Below, piece after piece: positions 52,107 to 60,556 of a stretch of DNA of 64,000 nt. The notes below the pieces were generated by a model that saw only the letters and a list, made by a program, of their open reading frames with translations, searched no databases and had not been told where the DNA came from. The stretch is from Terriglobia bacterium (GTDB lineage: Bacteria > Acidobacteriota > Terriglobia > Terriglobales > Acidobacteriaceae), in assembly GCA_020072645.1 (NCBI GenBank), contig JAIQGK010000004.1:86117-150116 (forward strand), written 5' to 3'. A program made the position numbers and the translations under genes. How positions within the stretch are numbered: position 1 is the first letter of the stretch; each line of letters starts with the position of its first letter.

Positions 52107-53234
52107 CTATCCCGCCTGCTGCGCTGCTCTATCAAACGCTGGCTTGGCTGCGGCTAGGAAGTAAAGCACTACCAGGCAGAAGGCGAGCCCGCCAATTACG
52201 CCGATGATTACAAAAGGCATCACGTTAGCGGCAAACGGAAAATCCGTCTGCGCAGATCGCATCCAGGGAAACATGGATTGTTCTAGCTGGATAAACCTTG
52301 CGATGCGGGCACTTCTCCCCGGAGCCAGGTAAAAGACCGCAACGTTCAGGAGACTAAAGATGTAGTAGCCCATGCCCACGAGCCGGCCGGCAGGTTTCAT
52401 TTGCAGAAGAGCGATTCCTACGTAGATATGCACCCCCGCAAACAGCAGGAAGTAGAGTGTGGCCGGCCATCCGGTCAATACGGCAGTGAACACAATGGCA
52501 GGCGCGTGGAGCAGAATGCTAAAAGGAATAAAGAAGCAGCCGACTAAAAATAACCACGCGATGATGGAAATGCTGAGCGGACGCGTTGGGCGTTGTTGGG
52601 CCGTGATGGGCGGAGTGGGAACTGGCGCGACATCCGCCGGATTCGCGACCTCCGTTGAAGTGCTCAGAGAAGGTGGAGGCGGCGTTGCGGAGTGAGGCAT
52701 GTCAATGGCGTACGGCGCAGCTCCCTGTCCTATGGATGGGTAGGGAAATGGCTGCGGCTGGAATTGCGCTTTTACGCTGGCGCGATTGAAAAAGACCATC
52801 CACCAGATGCCGGTGCCGATTTGCGCCAGAGAGAATGCGGCCGTGACCGCTCCAATGATGGTGAACATTTTTGGGTCCACGCCATTGCCGGGAGGCGGTT
52901 TGAGAAAGAAGACCATGGACGTGAGGATTCCAAACGCGCCAAACACGATGAGAAGAATGGAGATCACAATGGTGGAAATACGCGCCCAGTTTTTGAGCTG
53001 TAGCAGGCCGACCGAGGTAATGATTCCCCAGACAGCGGGCAGCGCATAAAAAAGCGGCAGCACGACCCTCATGGCTGTGAAGTACATGCGCGGGAATCGG
53101 GGATCGTTCGAGGGTGGAGTGGCCATAATCATGGCAAACGCCATAAGCGCGGCCAAACCCAGAAACAGAGCAGAGCCAATGATCTGCAAAATGGCGATTA
53201 CGGTGATCCCGGCAGAGCGGTTCTTTTCAGGCAC
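52107..53234 (-). CDS. Polytopic membrane protein of unknown function
   Basis: The GTG at 53234, near AGAGGA, gives 375 aa beginning PEKNRSAGITVIAILQIIGS; the frame is open for 31 more codons upstream. About eight transmembrane helices fall in two halves of four, separated by a Pro/Thr-rich cytoplasmic loop (about 200-245) containing PPPPSL. The two halves are related in layout (RSAGITVIAILQIIGSALFL against RPLSISIIAWLFLVGCFFI), so the gene may derive from an internal duplication. No known transporter motif is visible. Confidence 0.72.
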   Translation of the reverse strand: MPEKNRSAGITVIAILQIIGSALFLGLAALMAFAMIMATPPSNDPRFPRMYFTAMRVVLPLFYALPAVWGIITSVGLLQLKNWARISTIVISILLIVFGAFGILTSMVFFLKPPPGNGVDPKMFTIIGAVTAAFSLAQIGTGIWWMVFFNRASVKAQFQPQPFPYPSIGQGAAPYAIDMPHSATPPPPSLSTSTEVANPADVAPVPTPPITAQQRPTRPLSISIIAWLFLVGCFFIPFSILLHAPAIVFTAVLTGWPATLYFLLFAGVHIYVGIALLQMKPAGRLVGMGYYIFSLLNVAVFYLAPGRSARIARFIQLEQSMFPWMRSAQTDFPFAANVMPFVIIGVIGGLAFCLVVLYFLAAAKPAFDRAAQQAG

Positions 53235-53334
53235 AAGGTCCTCTGTGAGTTGGAAATTGGTAACGATTGTACCCCGAAGGCGCAAAAATCGGGTGATCTG
53301 GCGATTCGCAGATCGGTCGATTCGCAAAAGATTT

Positions 53335-53760
53335 CTAGTGAATGGAGGTCCCAGGTTCGGAGGAAGTTTTAGATGGGCCTGCTTGCTGGCCGCTCAACGA
53401 GGTATTTACGACGTGATCAGGGTTACTGGCAGCATCAAAGATTTGCGTTACCCCGTTGTTAATAGCGGCTTGCAGGGTAAGCACGCTGGTTTCCGGCGTG
53501 AGCACTCCGACAAAAGCCTTGGGGAAAATAAGATGAACGACGCCAGCCAGCGGCCAGCCGTCACCGCCTTCAGCCAGCCGGGAAGAGATCACGGCAACAT
53601 CAAAGAAATGCTGCGTAAGCGCCAGCAGCGCGGTTGGGAGGTCACGGGCCAGAATGGCAACGTATCCTTTGCCGACAAAGGAGCTCTGAAAAGCCGAAAG
53701 CACACTCATGTCCGAATGGACAATCAGCGCTGTCTTCGTCGTTTTAATCGGCTCACTCAT
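53335..53760 (-). CDS. Degenerate single-domain receiver protein
   Basis: This 141-aa protein has a CheY-like receiver fold, but the acidic pair is reduced (LIVHSDMSV) and the phosphorylation site reads VAVISSRLAEGGDGW with Ser in place of Asp. It probably cannot be phosphorylated in the usual way. A Ser/Pro-rich tail (about 118-141) has no known function. It lies 18 bases downstream of the intact receiver at 53779, on the same strand. Confidence 0.65.
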   Translation of the reverse strand: MSEPIKTTKTALIVHSDMSVLSAFQSSFVGKGYVAILARDLPTALLALTQHFFDVAVISSRLAEGGDGWPLAGVVHLIFPKAFVGVLTPETSVLTLQAAINNGVTQIFDAASNPDHVVNTSLSGQQAGPSKTSSEPGTSIH

Positions 53761-53778
53761 TGCTTTTCATTTCCCAAA

Positions 53779-54159
53779 TTACTCTCGGAACGCCATCAAT
53801 CGCCGGACGGCGCGTTTCAGTTCGTCCAGGTCCACCGGCTTGGTCGCCAGATAATCCACTTTCATCTGCAGGGCGGCCGCGGAATTGTCCACGCTGGCGT
53901 ACCCGGTACAGAGCACCACTGCAGGCTTGGGATGCAATTGCAGCGCCGCGCGCGCAACTTCCAGCCCAATGTTTTCTCTCTCCATGTTGAGATCGGTGAT
54001 CACCGCGTCAAATTGGTGCCCGTTCTCCAGAATTCTGAGTGCGCTGGCGCAACTGTTTGCGGTGCGCACAGCGTAGCCATCGCGCTCAAAGACCATCTGC
54101 AACGTGAGCGCCACATTAGTTTCGTCGTCGACTATGAGGAGAGAGGGCTGCCGAGCCAT
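53779..54159 (-). CDS. Single-domain response regulator
   Basis: The ATG at 54159 gives 126 aa covering just a receiver domain. The acidic pair is DDE (11-13), the phospho-acceptor is Asp56 (VITDLNME), the switch Thr is in LCTGYAS, and the Lys is in ATKPVD, so all key residues are present. With no output domain it probably acts by protein contact. It is surrounded by two degenerate relatives. No histidine kinase is visible in the window. Confidence 0.85.
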   Translation of the reverse strand: MARQPSLLIVDDETNVALTLQMVFERDGYAVRTANSCASALRILENGHQFDAVITDLNMERENIGLEVARAALQLHPKPAVVLCTGYASVDNSAAALQMKVDYLATKPVDLDELKRAVRRLMAFRE

Positions 54160-54224
54160 AAAGAGATAAACTTTTGGAATCGTTAAATGTAATTGTACTC
54201 CTCTGGATGCCTGAAATTCCCGAT

Positions 54225-54638
54225 CTATCTCTGCTTGGAAGCCTGCAGCCGATGGCTTCTGCTGGCGCAATTGCGTGCGAGCAGCAGCCGGACGACTTTT
54301 CTGATCTCCTCAACTTCCAGCGGTTTAAAGCCGCAATAATCCACGCGCAGGGCCAGAGCAGCGCGCAAGCGCTCAACGTTGGGATATGAGAGATAAACAA
54401 AAATTGCCGGGTGATAATCCAGAGACTTGGCTTCACGGGCCAGCCGAAGTCCCAGAGCTTCTGCTTCCAGATCGAGCTCTGTAATCAGAATGTCCCAGCT
54501 CTCGTTTTGCAGCAAGGCAGTTGCGGCGGAATAGGAGGTTGCGGTACTTACGGAGTAGCCATCCCGTTCAAGAATCATCTTGAGCGTTACGATCACGCTC
54601 AGCTCGGGATCAACTAGCAGAACAGACGGCATCCGCAC
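54225..54638 (-). CDS. Degenerate receiver with Glu in place of the phospho-acceptor Asp
   Basis: This 137-aa CheY-like protein aligns well with its downstream neighbour (LLVDPELSVIVTLKMILERDGYSV against LIVDDETNVALTLQMVFERD). The acidic pair is DPE, and the acceptor position reads LITELDLE, with Glu54 instead of Asp. The Lys in GFKPLE is present. Glu at this place can mimic the phosphorylated state, so the protein may be constitutively active. It is probably a paralogue that arose by tandem duplication. Confidence 0.78.
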   Translation of the reverse strand: MRMPSVLLVDPELSVIVTLKMILERDGYSVSTATSYSAATALLQNESWDILITELDLEAEALGLRLAREAKSLDYHPAIFVYLSYPNVERLRAALALRVDYCGFKPLEVEEIRKVVRLLLARNCASRSHRLQASKQR

Positions 54639-54960
54639 TCAATGTTACGTGATTTGTGAGCGATATTCACTGACTAGGATGAGTCCGGCAGGTTACGAGT
54701 TGCGTTCCCCTGAAACCCGAAAGTGAATCACCTTCCGTGACGCAGGAGCACTCAATATCCAGCGCTGCAGCTGGCCCAAATCAGCCATTCCGTCTGGCTG
54801 AAAACCACCACCTTGTGATTGCGCGGTCAGGAGAGGCAATAAAATCAGCAGTTAATGCCACCGCCAGTTGGCCCATGAAGTGCATTTATATACTGCCCAA
54901 ATTCATTTAGCTTGATTGTGTTCACGGGTTGGCAAGAACTATTCCTGTTCGGAGGCGAAC
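54639..54960. other. Divergent gap without a recognised gene
   Basis: This 322-base interval separates the receiver cluster from the exported-protein gene. It has no clear repeats, promoters or RNA genes that I can support. Confidence 0.3.
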
Positions 54961-55581
54961 TTGAGAGCATCGCAATGTTCCAGCGGCATTTTTAAAAACA
55001 ATCGTCCTGTCGGTTCGATGAAATTGTTCGTCGCGGCTTTCGCACTTGGCGTGGCGGCGCTTTCCGCCAACGCCCAGCACAAGGTCGCGAGCCCCTATCA
55101 GGGAGAAGGTGACGGTGTCAGCGTCGGCGGTAATTGGGTCGAGTTTCGTTCTGAAGACAAGATGACCGGGCACAGGACGGTCCGCTTTGAACTTCAAGCC
55201 GATAATTACCTGAGCCTCAGCCCTGACTACAAGCCGCGGATTGAAATGGTCTGCACCAATCGCAAGTACGAATACGCCGACTTCAATCCGGGCATGCGTC
55301 TAGGTCCGCCGAACCGTCCCGGCATTTGGGGCCAGCCGCAGATTGAAGTGATGGTCCGCATTGATGACACGCACCACTATCACGGATGGAACTGGATTCG
55401 CGGCCGCTTTCTTTCCATGGACAAAGGCACCACGCGCCAGGTATTGGGCGCTCACATCTTCAAGGTGCAAATTCCTGGACCGCGAGGCCCGGAGATTGCG
55501 GAGTTCTCTCCCGCTGGTCTTGATCTGGCGCGAGTCAGGGAGGATTGTGATCTGAAGCCAAAGAAGCCAAGCAAGGACTGA
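54961..55581 (+). CDS. Exported protein of unknown function
   Basis: TTG at 54961 with GGAGG five bases upstream gives 206 aa; an internal ATG at 55018 lacks a ribosome site but gives a neater signal peptide (KLFVAAFALGVAALSANAQ). The mature region is beta-rich: VEFRSEDKMTGHRTVRFELQ, RIEMVCTNRKYEYADFNPGM and QIEVMVRIDDTHHYHGWNWI, with two Cys. The alternating strand pattern suggests a small periplasmic beta sandwich. No family is recognised. Confidence 0.68.
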   Translation: MRASQCSSGIFKNNRPVGSMKLFVAAFALGVAALSANAQHKVASPYQGEGDGVSVGGNWVEFRSEDKMTGHRTVRFELQADNYLSLSPDYKPRIEMVCTNRKYEYADFNPGMRLGPPNRPGIWGQPQIEVMVRIDDTHHYHGWNWIRGRFLSMDKGTTRQVLGAHIFKVQIPGPRGPEIAEFSPAGLDLARVREDCDLKPKKPSKD

Positions 55582-55641
55582 GCCGCAGCATCACGATTTT
55601 CAGAGAGAAGCGGCTTCAGAAAGAAAGGAGCAGCGTTTTGC

Positions 55642-56010
55642 TCACACGGCGATGCCTGTGCGGCCATTCCCATTCATCAGTCGCTCGATAGCGCGGACGA
55701 GTTCCTCTGGTGAGTCATTCACGTGAATGTGGGAGTCTGGATGCAGGCTGGCCATCACCTGGCCGTCTTCAATCAGGATTACAGGTAAGAGAAAGTCTCC
55801 CTTGATGCAGCGCACAAATTCAGCCCGTTCGATCAGGGTAAAAGCGTGACCAACAATGGCCACGTCGAACCGCTGGTTTCCGCACAGCCGGAAAACATCT
55901 TCCAGGCAGATGGCGGACGTCACGTCAAAGCCCGCCGTGCGAAGAGCTGCGTTTCTGGCGCTCACCAAATCGCCGAGTCCGATTGAGAGAATATTACCCG
56001 ATGTGCTCAT
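55642..56010 (-). CDS. Degenerate receiver-like protein
   Basis: This 122-aa protein has CheY-like spacing of strands and helices (NILSIGLGDLVSARNAALRT, FDVAIVGHAFTLIERAEFVR, LLPVILIEDGQVMASLHPDS). The acidic pair and the phospho-acceptor Asp are missing; the acceptor position is Gly or His in IVGHAF. It may be a non-phosphorylated adaptor. It is similar in form to the protein at 63281. It stands alone. Confidence 0.55.
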   Translation of the reverse strand: MSTSGNILSIGLGDLVSARNAALRTAGFDVTSAICLEDVFRLCGNQRFDVAIVGHAFTLIERAEFVRCIKGDFLLPVILIEDGQVMASLHPDSHIHVNDSPEELVRAIERLMNGNGRTGIAV

Positions 56011-56236
56011 ACCAAATGCCTAAGGCCCCAACATTTGACTCCAAGGTTACTACCGCACGCGATAAATTGTCTGTCCGCTTTGGTACACAAGCATTTTTTG
56101 GGTCATTGCCGGGTCTAAGGCCCAAAAGGCAGCGAAACTGGTAAAACTTGAGGGCAATGAAAAGCTCGCCGTGCAGGCAATTTGCCTTCGGGCGAGCCAC
56201 GGTGTTTTAGATTCCTGTTGAGCGCTGGCGTGGCTG

Positions 56237-56944
56237 CTATGCGGCTACGGCCATCTCTGGTTCTTCAATGTTGATGGTTTTCTCCCTGCCGGCCCGTGGC
56301 AACATAGTCCGCAATTTCATGCGCGCCTTATGGAGTTGCGACTTGCTGTTTCCTATCGAGCAACCCAGCATTTCCGCAATCTCATTGTGCTCATAGCCTT
56401 CCACGTCATGCAGAATGAAAATAATGCGATAACCGGGAGCAAGGCTGGAAATCGCGTTTTCCAGGGTCATGCGGTCAACTGAGCCATGAAGCGAGTCATC
56501 CCGTTTGCCAATGTCTTTTCTGGGACCATCTTCAGACTGCGGATCTAAAGTCTCTTCCAGTGAAACCTCTGGAAGCCCCTTCTTGCGCCAGTGCATCAGG
56601 ATGATATTTACTGAGAGACGGTGCAGCCATGTTGAGAAAGCCGACTCGCCGCGGAACGACGCGATCTTGCGATAGAGCTGAAGGAACGCTTCCTGCGTAA
56701 AGTCTTCCGCCTGGGCGTAATTGTTGGTCATGCGCAGGCACAGTGAAAAGACACGGCGCTTATGATGTGTGTAAAGGGCCTCAAAACAAGCCGCATCGCC
56801 CGCCTGCGCTTTGCGGATGACTTCAGCTTCTGTCATGCCGGCAAACATCACAGCCGTCTTTTTGGGCCTGGTTTCATTCTTTTGAGCAACCAGAGTTGGT
56901 TGAGGCAACGCTTGTCCGGATTTTTTAAGCAACAGTTGGGGCAA
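56237..56944 (-). CDS. ECF-type sigma-70 factor (SigW/RpoE-like)
   Basis: This 235-aa protein starts from a TTG; an ATG at 56848 is also possible and would remove a poorly conserved 32-residue leader. Sigma region 2 is strong: ALYTHHKRRVFSLCLRMTNN, EDFTQEAFLQLYRKIASFRG and STWLHRLSVNIILMHWRKKG. Region 4 is IIFILHDVEGYEHNEIAEML with GCSIGNSKSQLHKARMKLR. A charged linker (about 130-160) separates them. No anti-sigma gene adjoins it, which is unusual for this group. The C-terminal tail EEPEMAVAA is short. Confidence 0.9.
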   Translation of the reverse strand: MPQLLLKKSGQALPQPTLVAQKNETRPKKTAVMFAGMTEAEVIRKAQAGDAACFEALYTHHKRRVFSLCLRMTNNYAQAEDFTQEAFLQLYRKIASFRGESAFSTWLHRLSVNIILMHWRKKGLPEVSLEETLDPQSEDGPRKDIGKRDDSLHGSVDRMTLENAISSLAPGYRIIFILHDVEGYEHNEIAEMLGCSIGNSKSQLHKARMKLRTMLPRAGREKTINIEEPEMAVAA

Positions 56945-57267
56945 TGTGTCTCTTTTCTCGGAACGTTTCTAGCAGCGTAGTTGAGTATGATGCTGGCTAA
57001 GTAGCTGGTGTTGCTTGGGAACACATCGTGGTGGTCAAAGCGCATAAGGCAGCCGATCTTCATTGGCGTTTAGCTAAGCAGCAGCGACTTGCCATTCTTG
57101 GGCAGCATTTGCCTGCTGCTGTTTGGCGCATCATGGCGTATTGGATCAAGCCCAACGAGCCGCTTCCGGGCACGGAGCTTGGGGCTGTATCTGGTCGCGC
57201 GAGTTAACCGCGGTTCAGAATGATCGACGATCAGCCTCATCGGTACAATCCTTATCGAGGAGTCTCC
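56945..57267. other. Divergent gap upstream of the sigma factor
   Basis: This 323-base gap between the ECF factor and the hydrolase gene presumably contains both promoters. I cannot assign boxes with confidence, and no gene or repeat is evident. Confidence 0.3.
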
Positions 57268-58188
57268 ATGAATAATGCTTCGGCCGTCCGCAGTCGTCTG
57301 GCTTTGATCGTTCTGCTATTTGTCGCTTCGCTTTCTTTTGCGCAGGCTGATGCAGCAAGCCCAAACATCGCATCACGCACCGCGAACGTTGACGGCGTGC
57401 AATTTCATTACATGACTGCAGGCAAAGGCCCGGCAGTTGTCCTGATCCATGGCTACGCGGAAACTTCATTGATGTGGAAGCCACTCATTCCGCTGCTGGC
57501 GGCCCGCTTTACCGTGATTGCTCCCGACCTTCCGGGAATCGGTGATTCTTCCATTCCTGCCGGCGGCATGGACATGAAGACCGCGGCCACCCGCGTTCAT
57601 GCGCTGGTCCGTTCGCTTGGCGTGCAACAAGCTGAGATTGTGGGCCACGACATCGGCTTGATGGTGGCGTACGCTTATGCCGCGCAATTTCCTGCCGAAG
57701 TCACCAAGCTGGCGGTGATGGACGCTTTTCTTCCCGGCGTCGCTGGATGGGAAGACGTGTACAACAATCCCGGGATATGGCATTTCCGCTTCAACGGATA
57801 TACACCGGAGCTTCTGGTAAAAGGCCGTGAGCGCACATACTTTGAGCACTACTGGAATGACTTTGCCGCGGACAAAACCCATTCCATCCCTGAAGCGGAG
57901 CGCAGAACTTACACCGCTGCCTATTCCAGACCGGGACGCATGCGCGCAGGATGGGCCTACTTCGTTTCCTTCCCGCAGGCCGCCAAAGATTTTGCCGAAC
58001 TCGCAAAAACCAAATTGCCAATGCCTGTGCTCTCCATCGGCGGCGAGAAGGCCAACGGCGTTATGCTGGGCAATCAGATGAAGCTGGTTTCCAGCGATGC
58101 AACTGTCATCGTCCTGAAAAATACCGGCCACTGGTTGATGGAAGAAAATCCAAAAGAGACGATGGATGCGCTGGTGAAGTTCTTATAA
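57268..58188 (+). CDS. Exported alpha/beta hydrolase, epoxide-hydrolase-like
   Basis: ATG at 57268 behind GAGGAG gives 306 aa, with a signal peptide (LALIVLLFVASLSFAQ). The core has VVLIHGYAETSLMWKPLIPL (oxyanion HG), the nucleophile elbow IVGHDIGLMVAY with Asp, and catalytic His in KNTGHWLMEE. The Asp nucleophile points to epoxide hydrolase or haloalkane/haloacetate dehalogenase, not an esterase. A cap region at about 165-235 has Tyr residues that could assist epoxide opening. A hairpin terminator follows. Confidence 0.88.
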   Translation: MNNASAVRSRLALIVLLFVASLSFAQADAASPNIASRTANVDGVQFHYMTAGKGPAVVLIHGYAETSLMWKPLIPLLAARFTVIAPDLPGIGDSSIPAGGMDMKTAATRVHALVRSLGVQQAEIVGHDIGLMVAYAYAAQFPAEVTKLAVMDAFLPGVAGWEDVYNNPGIWHFRFNGYTPELLVKGRERTYFEHYWNDFAADKTHSIPEAERRTYTAAYSRPGRMRAGWAYFVSFPQAAKDFAELAKTKLPMPVLSIGGEKANGVMLGNQMKLVSSDATVIVLKNTGHWLMEENPKETMDALVKFL

Positions 58189-58223
58189 GACGTTATTATT
58201 TCGCGCTAGTGACTGGAAGAAAG

Positions 58224-58256
58224 ATCAGGGCGCCTTGTTGGACGCCCTGATTTCTT
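58224..58256. terminator. Hairpin terminator between convergent genes
   Basis: ATCAGGGCG (58224-58232) pairs with CGCCCTGAT (58243-58251) around a 10-base loop, followed by TTCTT. It sits between the convergent hydrolase and MerC-like genes and could serve both, though the T-tract is short. Confidence 0.7.
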
Positions 58257-58593
58257 AGTGGAGACGATGGCCTGACAGCAGTCGCTGTATCGGCATTGCG
58301 CGAAAGCTGCTGACCAGCGCTGCAACCAGCGCGGCCACACATATTGCAGCCAGCGTCCATCGCAAGATTGAGGCGGACGCAACAGAAACAGACACTCCCG
58401 TCCCCAGCGCAATGTACGCGGCGAAACACGCAGGACACTTTGGCAGTAACGCCAAAATAAACGTCGGCACTGAAAACTTTGCCAGCGTAAACCCGCGTTG
58501 TTTAGCGGACGACGGATGGGCTTTGCCATCCGCCGCCTTGTTATCGCTATTGCGTGCCGGGCTTATTACGGTTGAGCAGCAAGTGGATTTCAT
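58255..58593 (-). CDS. MerC-like small membrane protein
   Basis: This 112-aa protein has three hydrophobic helices in the second half. The segment LALLPKCPACFAAYIALGTG has the Cys-Pro-x-Cys pair found in MerC-family mercury or metal transporters. A second Cys cluster (STCCSTV) lies at the N-terminus. It overlaps the DUF899 gene by four bases as the last gene of an ArsR-controlled operon. Metal transport is possible but unproven. Confidence 0.65.
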   Translation of the reverse strand: MKSTCCSTVISPARNSDNKAADGKAHPSSAKQRGFTLAKFSVPTFILALLPKCPACFAAYIALGTGVSVSVASASILRWTLAAICVAALVAALVSSFRAMPIQRLLSGHRLH

Positions 58594-59381
58594 TTGTGAC
58601 TCTCATTCCCGCAACAGGATGCAGCTCCTTTCTGCGCCGCCGCCCCTGCCTCAGGATAGCGATCATGATGGCGGACCCACGACATCGTAAAGTCCAGGCC
58701 GTCTTCGTCGCGTCCCTTGGGTGCCATATCAAGGAAGTTGTAGGCTCCGAGCAAAATGTCCAGACCGCGTCCGTAAGTTGAGTATGTGTGAAATAAATTC
58801 CCAGAGGCATTCTTGTAAAACACGCTGACGCCCGGAGCTTCTTCACGGGGGAAGTCCTGAATCTGGTAGTTGTAATACGTCTTGTGCTGCGCGATGTCGT
58901 CCTGGGTGAATGAAACGTTGTAGTCAAAGTTAAAGTCATTCCCAAAAGACGATACCCACTTGAAGCGCCAGCCCATGCGCTTTTTGAAGGCCTCAATCTG
59001 TGCGATGGGCGCTCGTGAAACCGCGACAAAACTTACGTCGCGATTCGCCAGGTGCACCAGGCTGCCTTCAAAGTGGTCGCCCAGGAAGGAGCAGCTCGGG
59101 CAGCCTTCTTCCCATCCCGGACCAAACATAAAATGGTAGATGATCAACTGGCTCTTGCCGCCGAAAAGGTCGGCCAGCGTCTCTTTGCCAGCGGGCCCTT
59201 CGAAAGCATAATTCTTTTCGACCTTCACCCACGGCAGTTCGCGGCGCAGCTGGCTTATCTGGTCGCGCTGCCGGGTAAATTCTTTTTCTTTGCGCAGCAG
59301 CTCCTTGCGGGCCGCGAGCCACTCCGCGCTGGAAACGATCTGGTGGTCTTCAATTGCATTCTTTACTGTCAGTTCTGCCAT
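58590..59381 (-). CDS. DUF899 thioredoxin-like protein
   Basis: The ATG at 59381 behind GGAGA gives 263 aa. The sequence has the family core LLRKEKEFTRQRDQISQLRR, IIYHFMFGPGWEEGCPSCSF, VSFVAVSRAPIAQIEAFKKR and FHTYSTYGRGLDILLGAYNF. A CPSC motif is at the thioredoxin-like active site position. The function is unknown; family members are regularly found with ArsR and SRPBCC genes, as here. There is no signal peptide. Confidence 0.9.
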   Translation of the reverse strand: MAELTVKNAIEDHQIVSSAEWLAARKELLRKEKEFTRQRDQISQLRRELPWVKVEKNYAFEGPAGKETLADLFGGKSQLIIYHFMFGPGWEEGCPSCSFLGDHFEGSLVHLANRDVSFVAVSRAPIAQIEAFKKRMGWRFKWVSSFGNDFNFDYNVSFTQDDIAQHKTYYNYQIQDFPREEAPGVSVFYKNASGNLFHTYSTYGRGLDILLGAYNFLDMAPKGRDEDGLDFTMSWVRHHDRYPEAGAAAQKGAASCCGNESHK

Positions 59382-59450
59382 GATGCTTTCTCCTGAAATA
59401 ATTTTGGTTAAGGGCCGGTGAGGCACGGGCCGCGTTGCAGGTTTGGCGGC

Positions 59451-59834
59451 CTAGTTCTTCTTTTTCTTCTTTGAACTAGTCCCGAGTTCAGTGTTTCCTT
59501 GTTCTGCCAGTTCCTTGATCCCCAGCAGGTGGCTTGACCATACTTCCTGAAAGGGGCTCACCCATCGCTCATAAATCTGGCGGATGGGAAAAACGTTCAG
59601 CGAGTTCACCCGTTGACGGCCCTCTTCCCGCGTGTGGACAAGCTCGGCTTCACGCAGCGCGTCCAGATGTTTCATTACCCCAAAGCGGGTGAGGTGCGGG
59701 AACGCGTCCACAATCTCAGTGGTGGTGAGCGGTCGGTCGCGCAGCAGATCGAGAATCGATCGCCGCGTAGGATCCGCTAATGCCTTCCACACTGGATCAA
59801 GCTTGTCCTGGGGGCCTGGAGCGATTCTGGGCAC
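59451..59834 (-). CDS. ArsR-type winged-helix regulator
   Basis: This 127-aa protein has the ArsR winged helix: WKALADPTRRSILDLLRDRP, LTTTEIVDAFPHLTRFGVMK and HLDALREAELVHTREEGRQR. The metal-binding Cys pair of classical ArsR is absent, so it belongs to the group paired with SRPBCC (AHSA1) proteins. A Lys-rich tail (SSKKKKKN) ends it. It lies five bases downstream of the SRPBCC gene and probably autoregulates through the site at 60305. Confidence 0.9.
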   Translation of the reverse strand: MPRIAPGPQDKLDPVWKALADPTRRSILDLLRDRPLTTTEIVDAFPHLTRFGVMKHLDALREAELVHTREEGRQRVNSLNVFPIRQIYERWVSPFQEVWSSHLLGIKELAEQGNTELGTSSKKKKKN

Positions 59835-59839
59835 GTGGT

Positions 59840-60268
59840 TTACTCAGCGTCCTTTTTTAATTCAGCCAGCATGTGGCCCCAGCCAGTGCTCACGCCCTTG
59901 CGGTGCTCGGGATCGATCATGCCGAGCGCGCGGTGCCGTAGCGTGACCTGGCTGCCGCCCGCGGTTTTATCAACCTTGATTTCAATGTGATTGTTGGCCG
60001 GATATGACATGAACATTGGGCCGCTCAGCTCCAGCAAGCTGGGAGGCTTGATGACCTGGACAAAGCCCCAGAGGTGTCCAATGCCATTGCCTCTGTCGCG
60101 ATACCAGCGTCCGCCGGGCTTGGCTTCTATCTGCAATTCCAGTGATTCCCCATTGGGCCGCGTGTTCTTCTTCCCGAACCGTTCCAGCACCGCGGCAAAT
60201 ACTTTGTCGGGTGCTGCCTTAATGTCAATGCGCTGCTCAACGTCGAGTGTCAAATCTTCTATCTTCAT
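59840..60268 (-). CDS. SRPBCC (AHSA1-type) ligand-binding protein
   Basis: This 142-aa protein has the SRPBCC fold signature: QRIDIKAAPDKVFAAVLERF, LELQIEAKPGGRWYRDRGNG, GHLWGFVQVIKPPSLLELSG and STGWGHMLAELKK. It has a hydrophobic cavity likely to bind a small lipid-like molecule. It is the first gene of a four-gene minus-strand operon (SRPBCC, ArsR, DUF899, MerC-like). A role as a sensor or binding partner for the regulator is plausible. Confidence 0.88.
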   Translation of the reverse strand: MKIEDLTLDVEQRIDIKAAPDKVFAAVLERFGKKNTRPNGESLELQIEAKPGGRWYRDRGNGIGHLWGFVQVIKPPSLLELSGPMFMSYPANNHIEIKVDKTAGGSQVTLRHRALGMIDPEHRKGVSTGWGHMLAELKKDAE

Positions 60269-60304
60269 ACTTCTTATCTCCTCAATATTTATTATGTGAG
60301 TAGA

Positions 60305-60318
60305 TAGTAACGTAACTA
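60305..60318. promoter_or_regulatory. Probable ArsR operator
   Basis: TAGTAACGTAACTA is an imperfect palindrome (outer TAGT and ACTA match) 37 bases upstream of the SRPBCC start. It fits the usual operator pattern of SRPBCC-linked ArsR regulators, but this is unverified. Confidence 0.45.
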
Positions 60319-60406
60319 AAAAGTCACGTCAAGAGCTTGAAGAGTTTATTTTTTGGCTGAAAGGAGCTCAGGATTGATCAGGAATTAGGAAGATGAGCGC
60401 GGCTTC

Positions 60407-60556
60407 ATGAGCAAGAGGTTCATGCGCTTAGGTTATGAACTGGGGTTCACTGAACAAAGCTCGTTGATGTCCTGGTCCTCTAGGAAGCATTTCGGCGCAC
60501 TGTGCCGGACGATGTGTGAGCATGGCGCGAATGAATTCAAATACACTGGGAATCGT
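60407..60556 (+). pseudogene. Possible remnant of an AraC-type regulator, in frame with eutC
   Basis: The 50 codons before the chosen eutC start form an open frame that resembles the end of an AraC helix-turn-helix domain (LGYELGFTEQSSLMSWSSRK, compare AYELGFSEQSSFSRAF). No further AraC sequence is visible, so it would be a decayed fragment. It could instead be a chance likeness or a real N-terminal extension of EutC. Confidence 0.28.

Noticed and set aside
53071-54186. Plus-strand open frame of 371 codons across the receiver cluster
   Set aside because: It runs antisense to three genes with clear or partial receiver motifs and shows no family features, signal or ribosome site. It is a shadow caused by GC-rich codon use.
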